From Nitrospira sp. (lineage in GTDB: Bacteria > Nitrospirota > Nitrospiria > Nitrospirales > Nitrospiraceae), in contig JAFEBH010000025.1 of the NCBI GenBank assembly GCA_018242765.1, forward strand, positions 62,001 through 126,000: a stretch of DNA of 64,000 bases, in the 5' to 3' direction. Positions 8,180 through 18,019 of the stretch are shown one piece after another. Numbering within the stretch: the stretch's first letter is position 1; each line of letters begins with the position of its first letter. Below the pieces are notes generated by a model. That model was not told the DNA's origin, ran no database searches, and saw nothing but the letters and a program-made list of their open reading frames with translations. Both the position numbers and the translations under genes were made by a program.

Positions 8180-9640
8180 TCAGGTGGACTGATCTGGATC
8201 CTCAGAAAAGGATCGTAGTGACAGCGGTGCCGCCAGTTGTTCAAGAGGCTGACCTTCCGCGTTAATTCCCAGCCAGAGTTCGATCACGGCGCCAAGCAAC
8301 ATCAGGACTGCAGCCCCTAGATATCCGTAAAACACACTGGTCGCTGATGATTCAATGAGCATCCCATAGAGCCACGGTGCCGCCACGCCCGCTCCCTGCG
8401 CCACGACGAAGAAAAAGGCAATCGCCATCGCGCGGATTTCCATCGGAAAGACTTCACTGACCGTCAGATAGGCCGCACTTGCTCCAGCCGAGGCAAAGAA
8501 GAACATCACCGACCAGAGCAACATCTGCGTCGACAGCGTGAGGGAACCGACCCAGAACAAATACCCTGTCAGCATTAAGAGGATACCGGCGATCCCGTAG
8601 GTCAGGCTGATCATTGGCTTACGACCAATCGTATCGAAGAATCGACCCAAGAGCAGCGGACCCAAAAAATTTCCAAGAGCGAACGGCAAAATATAGAGAC
8701 CCACGTGACTGGTGGACACCGCATAGTACTTGGTAAGCAAGAGTGGATAGGTGAACGATATCGCGTTGTACATAAACGATTGCGTCACCATGAGTCCGAT
8801 GCCCAGAGCGGTCCGTCGAGGATAGGATTGGAAAAGTTCTCGAGCAACCATTGCGATCGTTGCATGAGGTCGGGGATGGACGGTGATAGTGCCATCGGGC
8901 TCCGCAAGCACTGTCCCGCTATCTTGGGAGACCTGTCGCTCAATCTTCGACACGATGGCTTCTGCGTCACGGACACGACCGTGGGTCATCAGCCACCGTG
9001 GGCTTTCTGGAATCACACGCCGAACGATGACGATCGCCACTCCCAGCACAGCACCGAACACAAAGCACAGTCGCCAACCGATCGATTCAGGAACGATGGC
9101 AGGATTCAGTAACAACAACGTCAGCAGAGCACCGGCCGCTGAGCCGACCCACCAGGTCCCGTTGATTGCCAGATCGGTATGTCCACGACTTCGGGCGGGA
9201 ATTAATTCATCGATGGCCGAATTGATCGCGGCATACTCCCCGCCTATCCCGGCGCCGGTCAGAAATCGGAAGAACATGAAGCTCATCAAGTCCCAAGACA
9301 ATGCCGTCAGCACGGTCGCCGTGAGATAGAGTGCCAAGGTGATCATGAACCATTTCTTTCGTCCTTGGCGGTCGGTGAGATAGGAAAAGACCAACGCCCC
9401 AACGACCGATCCTGCCAAGTAGGCGGAAGCCGTCAGTCCTACGTCGGATTGTGAGAAATGTAAGGCGTCGGGATGGGTTAAAGCCGGACCAAGTGCGGCG
9501 ACAATGGATACTTCAAGTCCATCGAGCAACCAGGTCACTCCAAGCGCTCCAACGACCAACCAATGCCAGCGTGACCAGGGTAGCCGATCCATGCGCTGCG
9601 GGATCGTCGTCGTAATCGGGAGGCCAAGATCGGCAGGCAT
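8180..9640 (-). CDS. MFS transporter
   Basis: This 486-residue protein has twelve predicted membrane segments and the major facilitator signature loop between helices 2 and 3 (YLTDRQGRKKWF). The layout resembles the sugar-porter/metabolite:H+ symporter (AAHS, SP) branch: GGEYAAINSAIDELIPARSR after helix 4, VIPESPRWL after helix 6 and GRFFDTIGRKP in the second half. The substrate cannot be assigned. The gene stands alone; a MITE-like repeat lies about 80 bases upstream of its start, where its promoter would be expected. Confidence 0.85.
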   Translation of the reverse strand: MPADLGLPITTTIPQRMDRLPWSRWHWLVVGALGVTWLLDGLEVSIVAALGPALTHPDALHFSQSDVGLTASAYLAGSVVGALVFSYLTDRQGRKKWFMITLALYLTATVLTALSWDLMSFMFFRFLTGAGIGGEYAAINSAIDELIPARSRGHTDLAINGTWWVGSAAGALLTLLLLNPAIVPESIGWRLCFVFGAVLGVAIVIVRRVIPESPRWLMTHGRVRDAEAIVSKIERQVSQDSGTVLAEPDGTITVHPRPHATIAMVARELFQSYPRRTALGIGLMVTQSFMYNAISFTYPLLLTKYYAVSTSHVGLYILPFALGNFLGPLLLGRFFDTIGRKPMISLTYGIAGILLMLTGYLFWVGSLTLSTQMLLWSVMFFFASAGASAAYLTVSEVFPMEIRAMAIAFFFVVAQGAGVAAPWLYGMLIESSATSVFYGYLGAAVLMLLGAVIELWLGINAEGQPLEQLAAPLSLRSFSEDPDQST

Positions 9641-9721
9641 ATATCGTAGTCCTACGGCAAGAGAATACAGACTGTCGAATGACGACAGCGTTCACCAACC
9701 AAACGCACTCGTGCGCGTGCG

Positions 9722-9860
9722 CTAGCAGTCTGCTGAAAACCCCTCCTTTCATCCTTCAAGAGCCTCAGGACGAACGGAGTGGTTATTGAAAGTACTGGGG
9801 TTTCCCGTTCGTGCTGAGCCTATCGAAGCACACAAACCGAGGTTTTCAGCAGACCGCTAG
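9722..9860. mobile_element. MITE-like element with 20-bp terminal inverted repeats
   Basis: The ends are CTAGCAGTCTGCTGAAAACC (9722-9741) and the reverse complement of CTAGCGGTCTGCTGAAAACC (9841-9860), one mismatch in 20. The 139-base unit has no coding capacity. Its interior holds a second inverted pair of the widespread CAGGACGAACGG / CCGTTCGTGCTGAGC type, so the whole could fold into a long hairpin. It lies between the MFS start and a small gene whose stop codon is inside the right repeat. Confidence 0.6.
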
Positions 9861-10054
9861 TCTTCTGGTTGCTCGATCGGACCGGCCCATTCTCCATGGG
9901 CTAATGCCACCTCTTGAAAACCACCGTCCGGCCACTGAAACTGTCCGGCCTCATCCACCAGCACGATAAATGGTTCGGCTATATGCGACTCTCCACGAAA
10001 CCAGTACCAGCCGGATCGAGTCGGCATCTCACTTCTCCAACGATAGTGTGTCAT
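9857..10054 (-). CDS. Small protein of unknown function
   Basis: About 65 residues, with the pattern PTRSGWYWFRGE then a strand AEPFIVLVDE and a short DGGFQEVAL motif. The Trp/Tyr-rich segment looks like small single-domain proteins that present an aromatic beta hairpin, but I recognise no named family. AAGGAG precedes the ATG by 14 bases; a GTG at 10069 is an alternative start. The stop codon (TAG) lies within the right terminal repeat of the adjacent MITE-like element, so the element may have trimmed or supplied the C-terminus. Confidence 0.6.
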   Translation of the reverse strand: MTHYRWRSEMPTRSGWYWFRGESHIAEPFIVLVDEAGQFQWPDGGFQEVALAHGEWAGPIEQPED

Positions 10055-10151
10055 CTGCGCGTCTTTCACTCCTTACGACAGGGGAACATTTCTTCTCACC
10101 CTCTGTTTTTGGTACAGTCTTCTTAATCAGCGACGCTGACCCTATCACGTC

Positions 10152-12674
10152 ATGTCGACACTTCCAATAGAAGATGTCCTGCCGTCTATCCGGCACATAC
10201 TCGCAGCCGAAACAAATGCGGTCCTGACCGCTCCTCCCGGCTCCGGGAAAACCACCCGCATCCCGCTTGCACTCCTGGAGGCCCCCTGGTTGTCAAATAA
10301 GAAGCTCTTAGTGCTTGAGCCTCGACGCCTGGCTGCTCGAGGCGCAGCCCATTACATGGCCGCGCTGCTGCAAGAACAAGTTGGGAAAACCGTCGGCTAT
10401 CGAATGCGGTTTGAAACCAAGGTCGGACCGTCGACACACATCGAAGTGGTCACGGAAGGAGTCCTTACCCGACTCCTGCAACAGGATCCCTCACTGAACG
10501 AGTATGGCATGGTGATCTTCGACGAATTTCACGAGCGGAGTCTGCAGGCCGATGTAGGCTTGGCCCTCTGCCTGGAAACACAACGGATCTTTCGTCGAGA
10601 TCTCCGTATTCTTGTGATGTCCGCCACCTTGGACGGCGGTCCGGTGAGCGAACTCTTAGGCCGTGCGTCGCAAGTCACCTGCGAAGGCCGCATGTTCCCG
10701 GTCGAAACACGATACCTTGAGCAGCCGTTGACGGGACGACTTGACCTTGCTGCGGCTGGAGTCATTCGACAAGCGCTCGCGAGGGATGATGGGAGCCTCC
10801 TGGTCTTTCTTCCCGGTATGGCTGAGATCCGACGGCTGGAGCGCATACTGGTCGATGCCAAGCTTGGTTCGTCTGTGGTGATCGCCCCGCTGCACGGTGA
10901 TCTTCCGCAGACCATGCAAGACCTGGCCATTCGACCTGCTGGTCCCGGAAGAAGAAAAATCGTATTGGCGACGTCCATTGCCGAAACCAGCCTGACGATC
11001 GATGGTGTGCATGTGGTGATCGATGCAGGCCGGCTCCGTCTTCCACGATTCGACCCACGCACGGGTCTGACTCGGTTGGAGACCGTTCGCGTGACGCGAG
11101 ATTCTGCCGAACAACGCCGTGGCCGTGCCGGACGACTTGCACCGGGCGTCTGCTACAGACTATGGACTGAAAAAGAGCACGCGACATTGACCGCTCATCG
11201 CCAACCAGAAATCCTCGAAGCCGATCTGACTCCGCTGATGCTCGATCTCGCCCAATGGGGCACGCACGATCCTGCAGAATTGTCCTGGCTTACTCCCCCG
11301 CCAGTCGGGTCGGTCGCTCAAGCCAAGACCTTGCTTGTGCAACTCGGGGCGCTCACGTCTGCTGGACGTCTCACGACACACGGACAGCAGATGGCCGAAT
11401 TGGCCATCCACCCACGGCTGGCACACATGCTGCTCCGTTCCCGTCCGCTTCAGCTTACCGATCAGGCCTGCGCCATGGCCGCGGTGTTAAGTGAGCGCGA
11501 TCTCTTGGATGGGGCACAAGAATCCCACACTGCTGATCTACGACTCAGACTGGATCTCTTACGAAGACCGGCCGATTCGCGTGGATTTGCTGTACGGCGT
11601 GGAACAGTGGAACGAGTATCGAGAACGGCAGATCTGTGGAGACGACAATTGGATAGATCAAAAGATGAGAAGGTGGATCCAACTTCCGACCATTCACAAG
11701 CGGCAGGGGTACTGCTTGCCTTAGCCTATCCTGATCGGATTGCACAACGATTGCCGGGTGAAGAAGCGAGGTACCGACTTGTCAACGGTCAAGGGGCTCA
11801 ATTCATGAAACCAGATCCACTCGCCAAGGAACCCTTCCTCGTCATGGCCGATGTGGAGGGCGGAGGTCAATGGGCCAGAATCAACTTGGCAGCACCTCTC
11901 ACCGGACAGGAGATCGAATCCTTGTATGGCGATCAAATGACGACTGAAGAGTCGGTGAAATGGGATGCTCGGCTTGGGGCGGTTCGAGCATCGCGTCGCC
12001 GTCGGCTTGGGGCGGTTGTACTTGCGGAAGAGGCGCTTTCAAACCCGGACCAGCAGCTCGTCACGACGGCCCTCCTCCGGGGTATTTATGAGGCCGGGCT
12101 GCGGATACTCAACTTTACGCCGGAACTGACACAATGGCGAATTCGCATCGCCTGGCTGAAACAGCTCGAAGGGTCCGATTCAGAATGGCCGGACCTTTCA
12201 GAGGAAGCGTTGTTGCAGACATTGGAGACGTGGCTCGGTCCATTTGTATCAAGCATGACTACCCTCAGCGCCGTGACCAGGCTGGATCTGAGCGCCCCAT
12301 TGTACGCCATGCTCACCTACAAACAACACAAACTCCTTGATCTGCTGGCTCCGACACATGTCACGGTGCCGAGCGGTTCCCGACTTCGCCTCGATTACAG
12401 CCCGTCCGAGTCGCCGGTGCTCGAGGTTCGCTTACAAGAGATGTTCGGCTGTCAGGAGACACCACGAGTTGCCGGTGGAACCGTTCCTGTGATGCTACAC
12501 CTGCTCTCACCAGCCAAACGACCGGTCCAGGTCACACAAGACCTGGCGGGATTCTGGACGAGAGCCTATCACGATGTCCGGAAGGAATTACGAGGCCGAT
12601 ATCCCAAGCACCATTGGCCGGAGGATCCCTTGAATGCCGCACCGACCGCAAAGGCCAAACGGCGTGGCGAATGA
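10152..12674 (+). CDS. hrpB: ATP-dependent RNA helicase HrpB
   Basis: An 840-residue DExH-box helicase. Motif I is APPGSGKTT (about residues 27-35), motif II DEFH (124-127), motif III SAT (near residue 160), and the second RecA domain ends with the QRRGRAGR motif VI. The helicase-associated (HA2) region and the long HrpB-specific C-terminal domain follow, and the length matches the family (about 800-850). HrpB is a DEAH-type enzyme of mostly unknown role, reported in mRNA processing for its relatives. The gene stands alone, followed tail-to-tail by the DUF1232 gene after 3 bases. No clear Shine-Dalgarno is seen before the ATG. Confidence 0.95.
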   Translation: MSTLPIEDVLPSIRHILAAETNAVLTAPPGSGKTTRIPLALLEAPWLSNKKLLVLEPRRLAARGAAHYMAALLQEQVGKTVGYRMRFETKVGPSTHIEVVTEGVLTRLLQQDPSLNEYGMVIFDEFHERSLQADVGLALCLETQRIFRRDLRILVMSATLDGGPVSELLGRASQVTCEGRMFPVETRYLEQPLTGRLDLAAAGVIRQALARDDGSLLVFLPGMAEIRRLERILVDAKLGSSVVIAPLHGDLPQTMQDLAIRPAGPGRRKIVLATSIAETSLTIDGVHVVIDAGRLRLPRFDPRTGLTRLETVRVTRDSAEQRRGRAGRLAPGVCYRLWTEKEHATLTAHRQPEILEADLTPLMLDLAQWGTHDPAELSWLTPPPVGSVAQAKTLLVQLGALTSAGRLTTHGQQMAELAIHPRLAHMLLRSRPLQLTDQACAMAAVLSERDLLDGAQESHTADLRLRLDLLRRPADSRGFAVRRGTVERVSRTADLWRRQLDRSKDEKVDPTSDHSQAAGVLLALAYPDRIAQRLPGEEARYRLVNGQGAQFMKPDPLAKEPFLVMADVEGGGQWARINLAAPLTGQEIESLYGDQMTTEESVKWDARLGAVRASRRRRLGAVVLAEEALSNPDQQLVTTALLRGIYEAGLRILNFTPELTQWRIRIAWLKQLEGSDSEWPDLSEEALLQTLETWLGPFVSSMTTLSAVTRLDLSAPLYAMLTYKQHKLLDLLAPTHVTVPSGSRLRLDYSPSESPVLEVRLQEMFGCQETPRVAGGTVPVMLHLLSPAKRPVQVTQDLAGFWTRAYHDVRKELRGRYPKHHWPEDPLNAAPTAKAKRRGE

Positions 12675-12677
12675 CGA

Positions 12678-12986
12678 TCATCGACTCCCACGATTCTGCT
12701 CCCACAGACGAAATGCGGCAAGGTCTTGCGCGAGACTATGGAGCAGCAACGCCAGTATCGCCGCATCATCGATCAGTCCGATTCCCGGAATGAAGTCGGG
12801 TATCGCATCCACTGGACTCAGGACATAGAGAATGGCTACCGCAATTGATGCGACGGTACGCACCGAGAGCCCTCTGTAGCTGCCTTGCTTCCACGCGTTG
12901 AGCAATCGAAACAATAACGGAAGGTCAGCCCACAGGTGGCCGATCGTGCGGAGCATTTCAAAGAACCGGGTGGAGATCTTCATCAT
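12678..12986 (-). CDS. DUF1232 (YkvA-like) membrane protein
   Basis: A 102-residue protein with the DUF1232 hallmark ILYVLSPVDAIPDFIPG (about residues 52-68) followed by a short GLIDDAAIL segment and a C-terminal amphipathic helix. The motif forms a membrane hairpin in this family. The function is unknown. It is convergent with hrpB, with only 3 bases between the stop codons. Confidence 0.9.
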   Translation of the reverse strand: MMKISTRFFEMLRTIGHLWADLPLLFRLLNAWKQGSYRGLSVRTVASIAVAILYVLSPVDAIPDFIPGIGLIDDAAILALLLHSLAQDLAAFRLWEQNRGSR

Positions 12987-13591
12987 TCCCTCCAGACGAG
13001 TCCGTCAGCACTTTTCAGCACTTCTCACGAAGATGAAAAAGAGCATACCAAAGCCACCGTACTTTAGGAAGTGCGGTTCACCCAGAAGGCAACTCCCACT
13101 CCCGCATCGTACGATGCAACCTCCTCAACGCCGCTGGAATTCCTGCTGACGACCGGTTGTCAGTTAGCCTCAATCCGAGCTAGTTACGCTTTGTTAGTTT
13201 ACAGTCGACGCTTGTCACCTGGCACTGCAGATTCTTCGTCAGCCCAGCCTCACCACCCATGTTCTGCTTACCACCACGGCCATGCACAGGTCGCTTAAGA
13301 TACGTAATGCTTCCTTGGAGAATTCGTTCAGACCGTCACCGTGCACTTCCATTCGTTAGTCTTTGTGTTCTCAACTAGCGCATTGAACCCGTCATTGTTT
13401 CCGGTCCCTTCGCAGGTAAATTTCAACTCCTCTTTATAATTTGGTTCGTCCCCGCGACAGCGACAGTCGCCACCATCTCCCATGACGGTCATGATCAATG
13501 TCTTGATCGGGGAATCTCCTTTCTTGCTCGTCGCTTGTTCCGAACATACCTTCTCATTTACACTGGACACCGATTCAGATAGAGTGTCGAC
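12987..13591. other. Intergenic, possible decayed gene
   Basis: No intact gene is supported. On the minus strand between about 13328 and 13575 a Cys-rich frame (C-R-C-R-G and FTCEGTGNNDG) has protein-like character and could be the tail of a small secreted protein, but it lacks a start with a ribosome-binding site and runs into the antisense of the antitoxin gene. Confidence 0.35.
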
Positions 13592-13813
13592 ATGATGCCC
13601 CTGGGATCGATTCACAAACAGATCATGACTGACAACAACGGCCAACCTGTGGGCGTCGTGATCCCCTATCACGAATGGCTCGAACTGGAACGTGCCGTAC
13701 TGAGTCAATCCCATGGCACCGACAGCAACAAACTCCGGCCTTATGCCGGCGCGATACTCTTGAGCAGTGATCCTGTCGTCTATCAACGCCAGCTGCGAGA
13801 CGAATGGACGTAA
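13592..13813 (+). CDS. Phd/VapB-like antitoxin, orphaned
   Basis: The 73-residue product fits short antitoxins of type II modules: an N-terminal MPLGSIHKQIMTD strand-helix, then NGQPVGVVIPYHEWLELERA typical of Phd/VapB-like operator-binding domains, and a C-terminal toxin-binding tail. Starts at 13592, 13595 and 13625 are possible; the earliest fits the family best. Its last 10 bases overlap the start of a PIN-domain reading frame, the usual antitoxin-toxin arrangement. That toxin is broken, so the antitoxin now stands without a functional partner in the window. Confidence 0.6.
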   Translation: MMPLGSIHKQIMTDNNGQPVGVVIPYHEWLELERAVLSQSHGTDSNKLRPYAGAILLSSDPVVYQRQLRDEWT

Positions 13814-13905
13814 CGCCTGCCCGCTTTCTGCTCGATACCAACGCGGTGTTGTATTTTCTCGGAGGACACACCGCCCAGGCCTGCCCAAGTGTGGTTAGAC
13901 GTTAA
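13804..13905 (+). pseudogene. Truncated PIN-domain toxin (VapC-like)
   Basis: ATG at 13804 lies inside the end of the antitoxin gene (ATGGACGTAA shared). The 33-residue frame starts with the first beta strand of a PIN domain, RFLLDTNAVLYFLGG, containing the first catalytic Asp (D11) and Asn (N13), then stops at 13905. PIN toxins need about 125-140 residues and three or four acidic residues, so this is a remnant. No continuation in another frame is evident downstream. Confidence 0.6.
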
Positions 13906-13990
13906 GAACCGTAGAGAAAAGCGGGGGCACAGATGTCCTGAGTATGCTGGGATCATGCAGTGTCGTTCTATTCCATCTCTGAACCCCTCA

Positions 13991-15994
13991 TCATAGAGAA
14001 GACATCTTAGGCACAGTCCTTCTCGCGACGCGATACAGCAACGTACCCACCAGCACCATCATCCCCAAGCCCGGCCACCCGTCGAACGGCGGAACGGCAA
14101 ACAGCGTAAATGGATCGGCGCTGAAGTCTGACCATAGGGCGGCGAGCGCGATCGGCATCGCCAGTACGATTCCCATCAAGGCTTCACCGGTGATCAGCCC
14201 GGCGGCAAAGAGCAACCCCCGCTGCGACGGCTCATGCCCTCCGCCCGTTCGCTTCCTGACCGAAGCTGCAATCACACCGCCTAAAAAAATAGCCGCCGAA
14301 AGTTTCATAGGCAAGTAGATCCCAAGCGCCACGGCCAGCACCGGGAACCGCATGGTACCGCCACGTAGTTCTTGCCGTCGATCCGCCAGAATGATCAATA
14401 CTCCGATCACCGCTCCCAGCCCCACGAGAGGCCAGGGCAAGCCCGCGCCGAACACGCTTCGCGTCAGACCGGCCATCAACGTGGCCTGTGGCGCGCTGAG
14501 CGGATGGGGATGACTACTCGTCGGTTCTCCGATTCCATATTTCGCTTGTAAAAGCGAGAGGACTGGTACGAGTACCAGCGCGCCAGTTAGAACCCCAATG
14601 ACTTGCATGACTTGTTGCTTCCACGGCGTCGCTCCGACGAGATGACCGGTCTTGAGATCTTGGAGATTGTCTCCGCCCATCGCGGCGGCGCAGCAGACGA
14701 CTGTTCCGATCACCAACGCGGCAGCCGGTCCCGCCGGATTCCCGGCTCCCATGAAGAGCACGAGCAACAGAGCGGCGAGCATAATGGTGGCGATCGTTAC
14801 GCCCGAGACGGGGTTGCTGGAACTTCCGACCATCCCCGCCATATACGCGGCGACTGAGGAGAAGAGAAAGGCGGCCAGCGCCATCACGATCGTCATCAGT
14901 ACAGCGAGAAGGGGACTGCCCACGACCGTCGAATAGATCCAGGCCATTGGCAGGAGCGACAGGACGAACGGCACGACGATCCACAGGAACGATGCATCCT
15001 GTTCTGTCCGTAACAATTCCCCCCTGTCTTCCTCTACTCCGGATGCTCGATAACTTGCTCTGAGCGTCTGGAGACTTTTCCAGACCGGCTCACGCAGGTT
15101 CGTGAGCGTCCACAACCCTCCGGTCAGCATGGCTCCGATGCCGACGTACCGAATCTGTCCGCTCCAGATCGATATCGCCGCCGCCAGTCCTGTCCGATCA
15201 GGCGGCAGCCCATGGATGAGTCCGTACGCGGGCATCAGGATCACCCATCCGATGATTCCTCCGAGAAAGACCACCGCGGCCGTCTCGAGACCGATGATGA
15301 AGCCGACCGCAAGCAGCGCCGACGAAAGATTGAGTCCTGCGTAGAACACCGTGCGCCCGACTTGCGCTGCCCCTTCCAACGATTCTGTCCACAATCGCAG
15401 GCCGCTCTCGCCGAACTTCACCAGGCCACCGAGCATTGCGGCTGAGAAGAGTGCCCAAGAATTCCCCCACGATTCCGTGGAGCCTGCCGCGCTCGGTTGA
15501 GCCGTGCCGATCTTGAGGACTTCAGCCGTCGCTACTCCTTCGGGAAACCGCAATCGTGCAGTGACAATCAGCGCTCGTCGCAAGGGAATGGTAAAGAGCA
15601 CCCCGAGTACTCCACCGACCGTGGCAATGAGGACCGTCTGCCAGTAATTGAACTCGGTCCAATACCCGACTAACAGGAGTGCGGGAATGGTGAAGATCAC
15701 ACCGGCCGCCAGCGCTTCGCCCGATGATGCCGCGGTTTGAACGATATTGTTTTCGAGAATGTTCGAGTCACGAAACAATCGGAGTATTGCCATAGAGGCC
15801 ACAGCCGCCGGAATAGAGGCAGACACCGTCATTCCCGCAAAGAGTCCCAAGTATGCATTGGCAGCAGCCAGGACTGCGGCGAGGACGACCGACAGTACCA
15901 CGGCTTTGACCGTAATCTCAGGAACCCTGACCGTGGCAGGGACAACGGGAGGAGGATCCTTCATGGCTGGACCGACAGGTGGTGCGGGTTCCAT
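13991..15994 (-). CDS. OPT family oligopeptide transporter
   Basis: A 667-residue polytopic protein with about 15 hydrophobic helices. It matches the bacterial OPT branch: an N-terminal EITVKAVVLSVVLAAVLAAA helix, an AYLGLFAGMTVSASIPAAV loop, MAGMVGSSSNPVSGVTIAT in the middle and a GGDNLQDLKTGHLVGATPW segment. Family members import peptides or metal chelates with protons. The gene is single; the neighbours give no hint of substrate. Confidence 0.9.
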   Translation of the reverse strand: MEPAPPVGPAMKDPPPVVPATVRVPEITVKAVVLSVVLAAVLAAANAYLGLFAGMTVSASIPAAVASMAILRLFRDSNILENNIVQTAASSGEALAAGVIFTIPALLLVGYWTEFNYWQTVLIATVGGVLGVLFTIPLRRALIVTARLRFPEGVATAEVLKIGTAQPSAAGSTESWGNSWALFSAAMLGGLVKFGESGLRLWTESLEGAAQVGRTVFYAGLNLSSALLAVGFIIGLETAAVVFLGGIIGWVILMPAYGLIHGLPPDRTGLAAAISIWSGQIRYVGIGAMLTGGLWTLTNLREPVWKSLQTLRASYRASGVEEDRGELLRTEQDASFLWIVVPFVLSLLPMAWIYSTVVGSPLLAVLMTIVMALAAFLFSSVAAYMAGMVGSSSNPVSGVTIATIMLAALLLVLFMGAGNPAGPAAALVIGTVVCCAAAMGGDNLQDLKTGHLVGATPWKQQVMQVIGVLTGALVLVPVLSLLQAKYGIGEPTSSHPHPLSAPQATLMAGLTRSVFGAGLPWPLVGLGAVIGVLIILADRRQELRGGTMRFPVLAVALGIYLPMKLSAAIFLGGVIAASVRKRTGGGHEPSQRGLLFAAGLITGEALMGIVLAMPIALAALWSDFSADPFTLFAVPPFDGWPGLGMMVLVGTLLYRVARRTVPKMSSL

Positions 15995-16258
15995 TGCCGT
16001 GTCAACAGGTTACAGCAGAAGGGTGCAAAGATTTGTGGGCCGGCACATCGGTATGATGGCGGCCGCACTCCTCCACGCGCAACAAGACCGCCGCCTTGAA
16101 CACAACCAGCTCCCCTGAGAACGTCTCGTGCCTGATCTCCATACGGAATCGATCACGTCATAGCCCTCGCTCTAGTTCGGCATGAGAACGATAGAGACTA
16201 TTGATGCGTGGCTTCCCATCACGACACACATTGGAGACCTATTCACTCTCCAACTCCG

Positions 16259-17998
16259 TCAGTCGTGAAAGATTCGCACAGGAACTTTTCGTCCCTTGAT
16301 CCGTGCGCGGCTGAGCAGTTGGATAATACGTGGGGCCAGCGCTTCCGGAACATCCACGATGGAAAACCGCTCTTCAATCTCGATGGCACCGATCATGGCA
16401 GAATTGATCTTTGCCTCATTGGCAATGGCACCAACGAGATCCCCAGGGCGGATGCCTGCCGCTTGTCCTGCCCCAACATATACGCGTGCCATCCCCGCTC
16501 TCCGTCCCGCATCGAGGGGTCTTCCCGTCGGCCGACGCTCAGCCCCTGCCGATCCCCGTTGGGGACGACCACCAGTGCGTGCACCATCCTGCATCGGCCT
16601 TCGAACCTCAGGCGGTCTGACAGGAATGCCTGGAATCTCCTGTTCCGTACGCTCCCCGCCCTGCGCACGCACCAGCAATTTGAGCGCCGCGGCGGCCACG
16701 TCAACCGCAGTATGAGAGGACAATCGCTCAACGAGTTGCCTGCACACCTCCAACCCTCCCTGCTGCAACGCCTCGACCACCGCTCCTTGTAGGCGATCCA
16801 ATTGTTTCGCTCGAAGATCGGCCACGGAAGGGATTGGAAGCACGTTGACACGGGCTTTGGTATGCTGCTCGATCGATCGCAGGAGCCGCTGCTCTCGCGG
16901 ATCAAGAATGGTCATGGCGGTCCCTTCCCGACCGGCGCGGCCGGTTCGTCCAATGCGATGCACATAGACTTCAGCAGAAGCCGGCAGATCATAGTTGATC
17001 ACATGCGAGACGTGCGGAATATCCAGGCCACGTGCCGCGACGTCGGTGGCCACCAGCAACGACGTTTGGCCGGACTTAAAGGCCTGCATGACGCGGTCAC
17101 GTTGTCCCTGACTCATCCCGCCATGAATAGCCTCAGCCCGTTGACCGCGGCCGATCAGCATGGTCGTCACGTCGTCGACCTCCAGTCTCGTGCGACAAAA
17201 TACCAGGGCGGATTTGGCGTCGGCCATCTCGATCACTCGGGCAAGCGCTGCTCCTCGATGCGATCGCGCCACGATATAAGCCGTTTGCTGAACGCGGGGG
17301 GTCGTCCCTGCCTTGACCGGTTCCTTCGCGATCGTAATCTCGGCCGGATTCCTGAGGTGTCGATGGGCGATCGAACGAATTCTCGGGGGCATCGTCGCGG
17401 AAAATAGCGCGGTCTGTCTGGTTTTCGGCGTCTGCTCCAAAATCGCATCGAGGTCGTCGGCAAACCCCATATCGAGCATTTCGTCGGCTTCATCCAGCAC
17501 CACGAGTTTCACCGCCTGTAGGCGTAGCGTACCACGCCGGATATGATCGAGCGCTCGTCCTGGTGTCGCCACAACGACATCGACCCCTCGCTTCAGCGCA
17601 TACAATTGCGGTCCGAAAGGCTGTCCTCCGTACAGCGTGAGCACGCTCGTTCGCAGTTCTTTCCCATAGCGCTGGACCGCTTCTCCGACTTGGATCGCTA
17701 ATTCGCGGGTCGGAACGAGAACGAGGGTTGCGGGACGCGCCGTGATCCCATGCCCAAGTTGCTGTAGAAGTGGTAAGGCAAACGCCGCTGTCTTGCCCGT
17801 ACCGGTGGCGGCTTGTCCCAGCAGATCCCTACCGGCAAGGAGCGGGGGAATGGCCTCACGTTGAATCGGGGTCGGTTCTTCATAGCCGAGCGTTTCCAGC
17901 GTCGTAAGCAGTGGCGCTTCAAGCCCAAGTGACGCGAATCCTGGTGAGAAGCCCGTAGCATTTGGGCTCGTGGACGCTGACGATTGGTTCTGTTTCAT
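16259..17998 (-). CDS. DEAD-box RNA helicase with DbpA-type RNA-binding domain
   Basis: About 579 residues. The Q motif (EEPTPIQREAIPPLL), motif I ATGTGKT, Ia PTRELA, II DEAD, III SAT and VI HRIGRTGR are all present in the first 370 residues. A Gly/Arg-rich linker (GGRPQRGSAGAERRPTGRP) leads to a C-terminal DbpA/CsdA RNA-binding fold (ARVYVGAGQAAGIRPGDLVG). This layout is that of DeaD/CsdA, which acts in ribosome assembly and RNA decay, often in the cold. A further ATG at 18019 in frame is possible. It is read alone. Confidence 0.93.
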   Translation of the reverse strand: MKQNQSSASTSPNATGFSPGFASLGLEAPLLTTLETLGYEEPTPIQREAIPPLLAGRDLLGQAATGTGKTAAFALPLLQQLGHGITARPATLVLVPTRELAIQVGEAVQRYGKELRTSVLTLYGGQPFGPQLYALKRGVDVVVATPGRALDHIRRGTLRLQAVKLVVLDEADEMLDMGFADDLDAILEQTPKTRQTALFSATMPPRIRSIAHRHLRNPAEITIAKEPVKAGTTPRVQQTAYIVARSHRGAALARVIEMADAKSALVFCRTRLEVDDVTTMLIGRGQRAEAIHGGMSQGQRDRVMQAFKSGQTSLLVATDVAARGLDIPHVSHVINYDLPASAEVYVHRIGRTGRAGREGTAMTILDPREQRLLRSIEQHTKARVNVLPIPSVADLRAKQLDRLQGAVVEALQQGGLEVCRQLVERLSSHTAVDVAAAALKLLVRAQGGERTEQEIPGIPVRPPEVRRPMQDGARTGGRPQRGSAGAERRPTGRPLDAGRRAGMARVYVGAGQAAGIRPGDLVGAIANEAKINSAMIGAIEIEERFSIVDVPEALAPRIIQLLSRARIKGRKVPVRIFHD

Positions 17999-18019
17999 AC
18001 GGATGCCGACACCTTTCAT

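Noticed and set aside
13328..13888. 186-codon minus-strand frame
   Set aside because: Right half is antisense to the antitoxin and PIN remnant; only the Cys-rich last 80 codons look protein-like and they lack a start.
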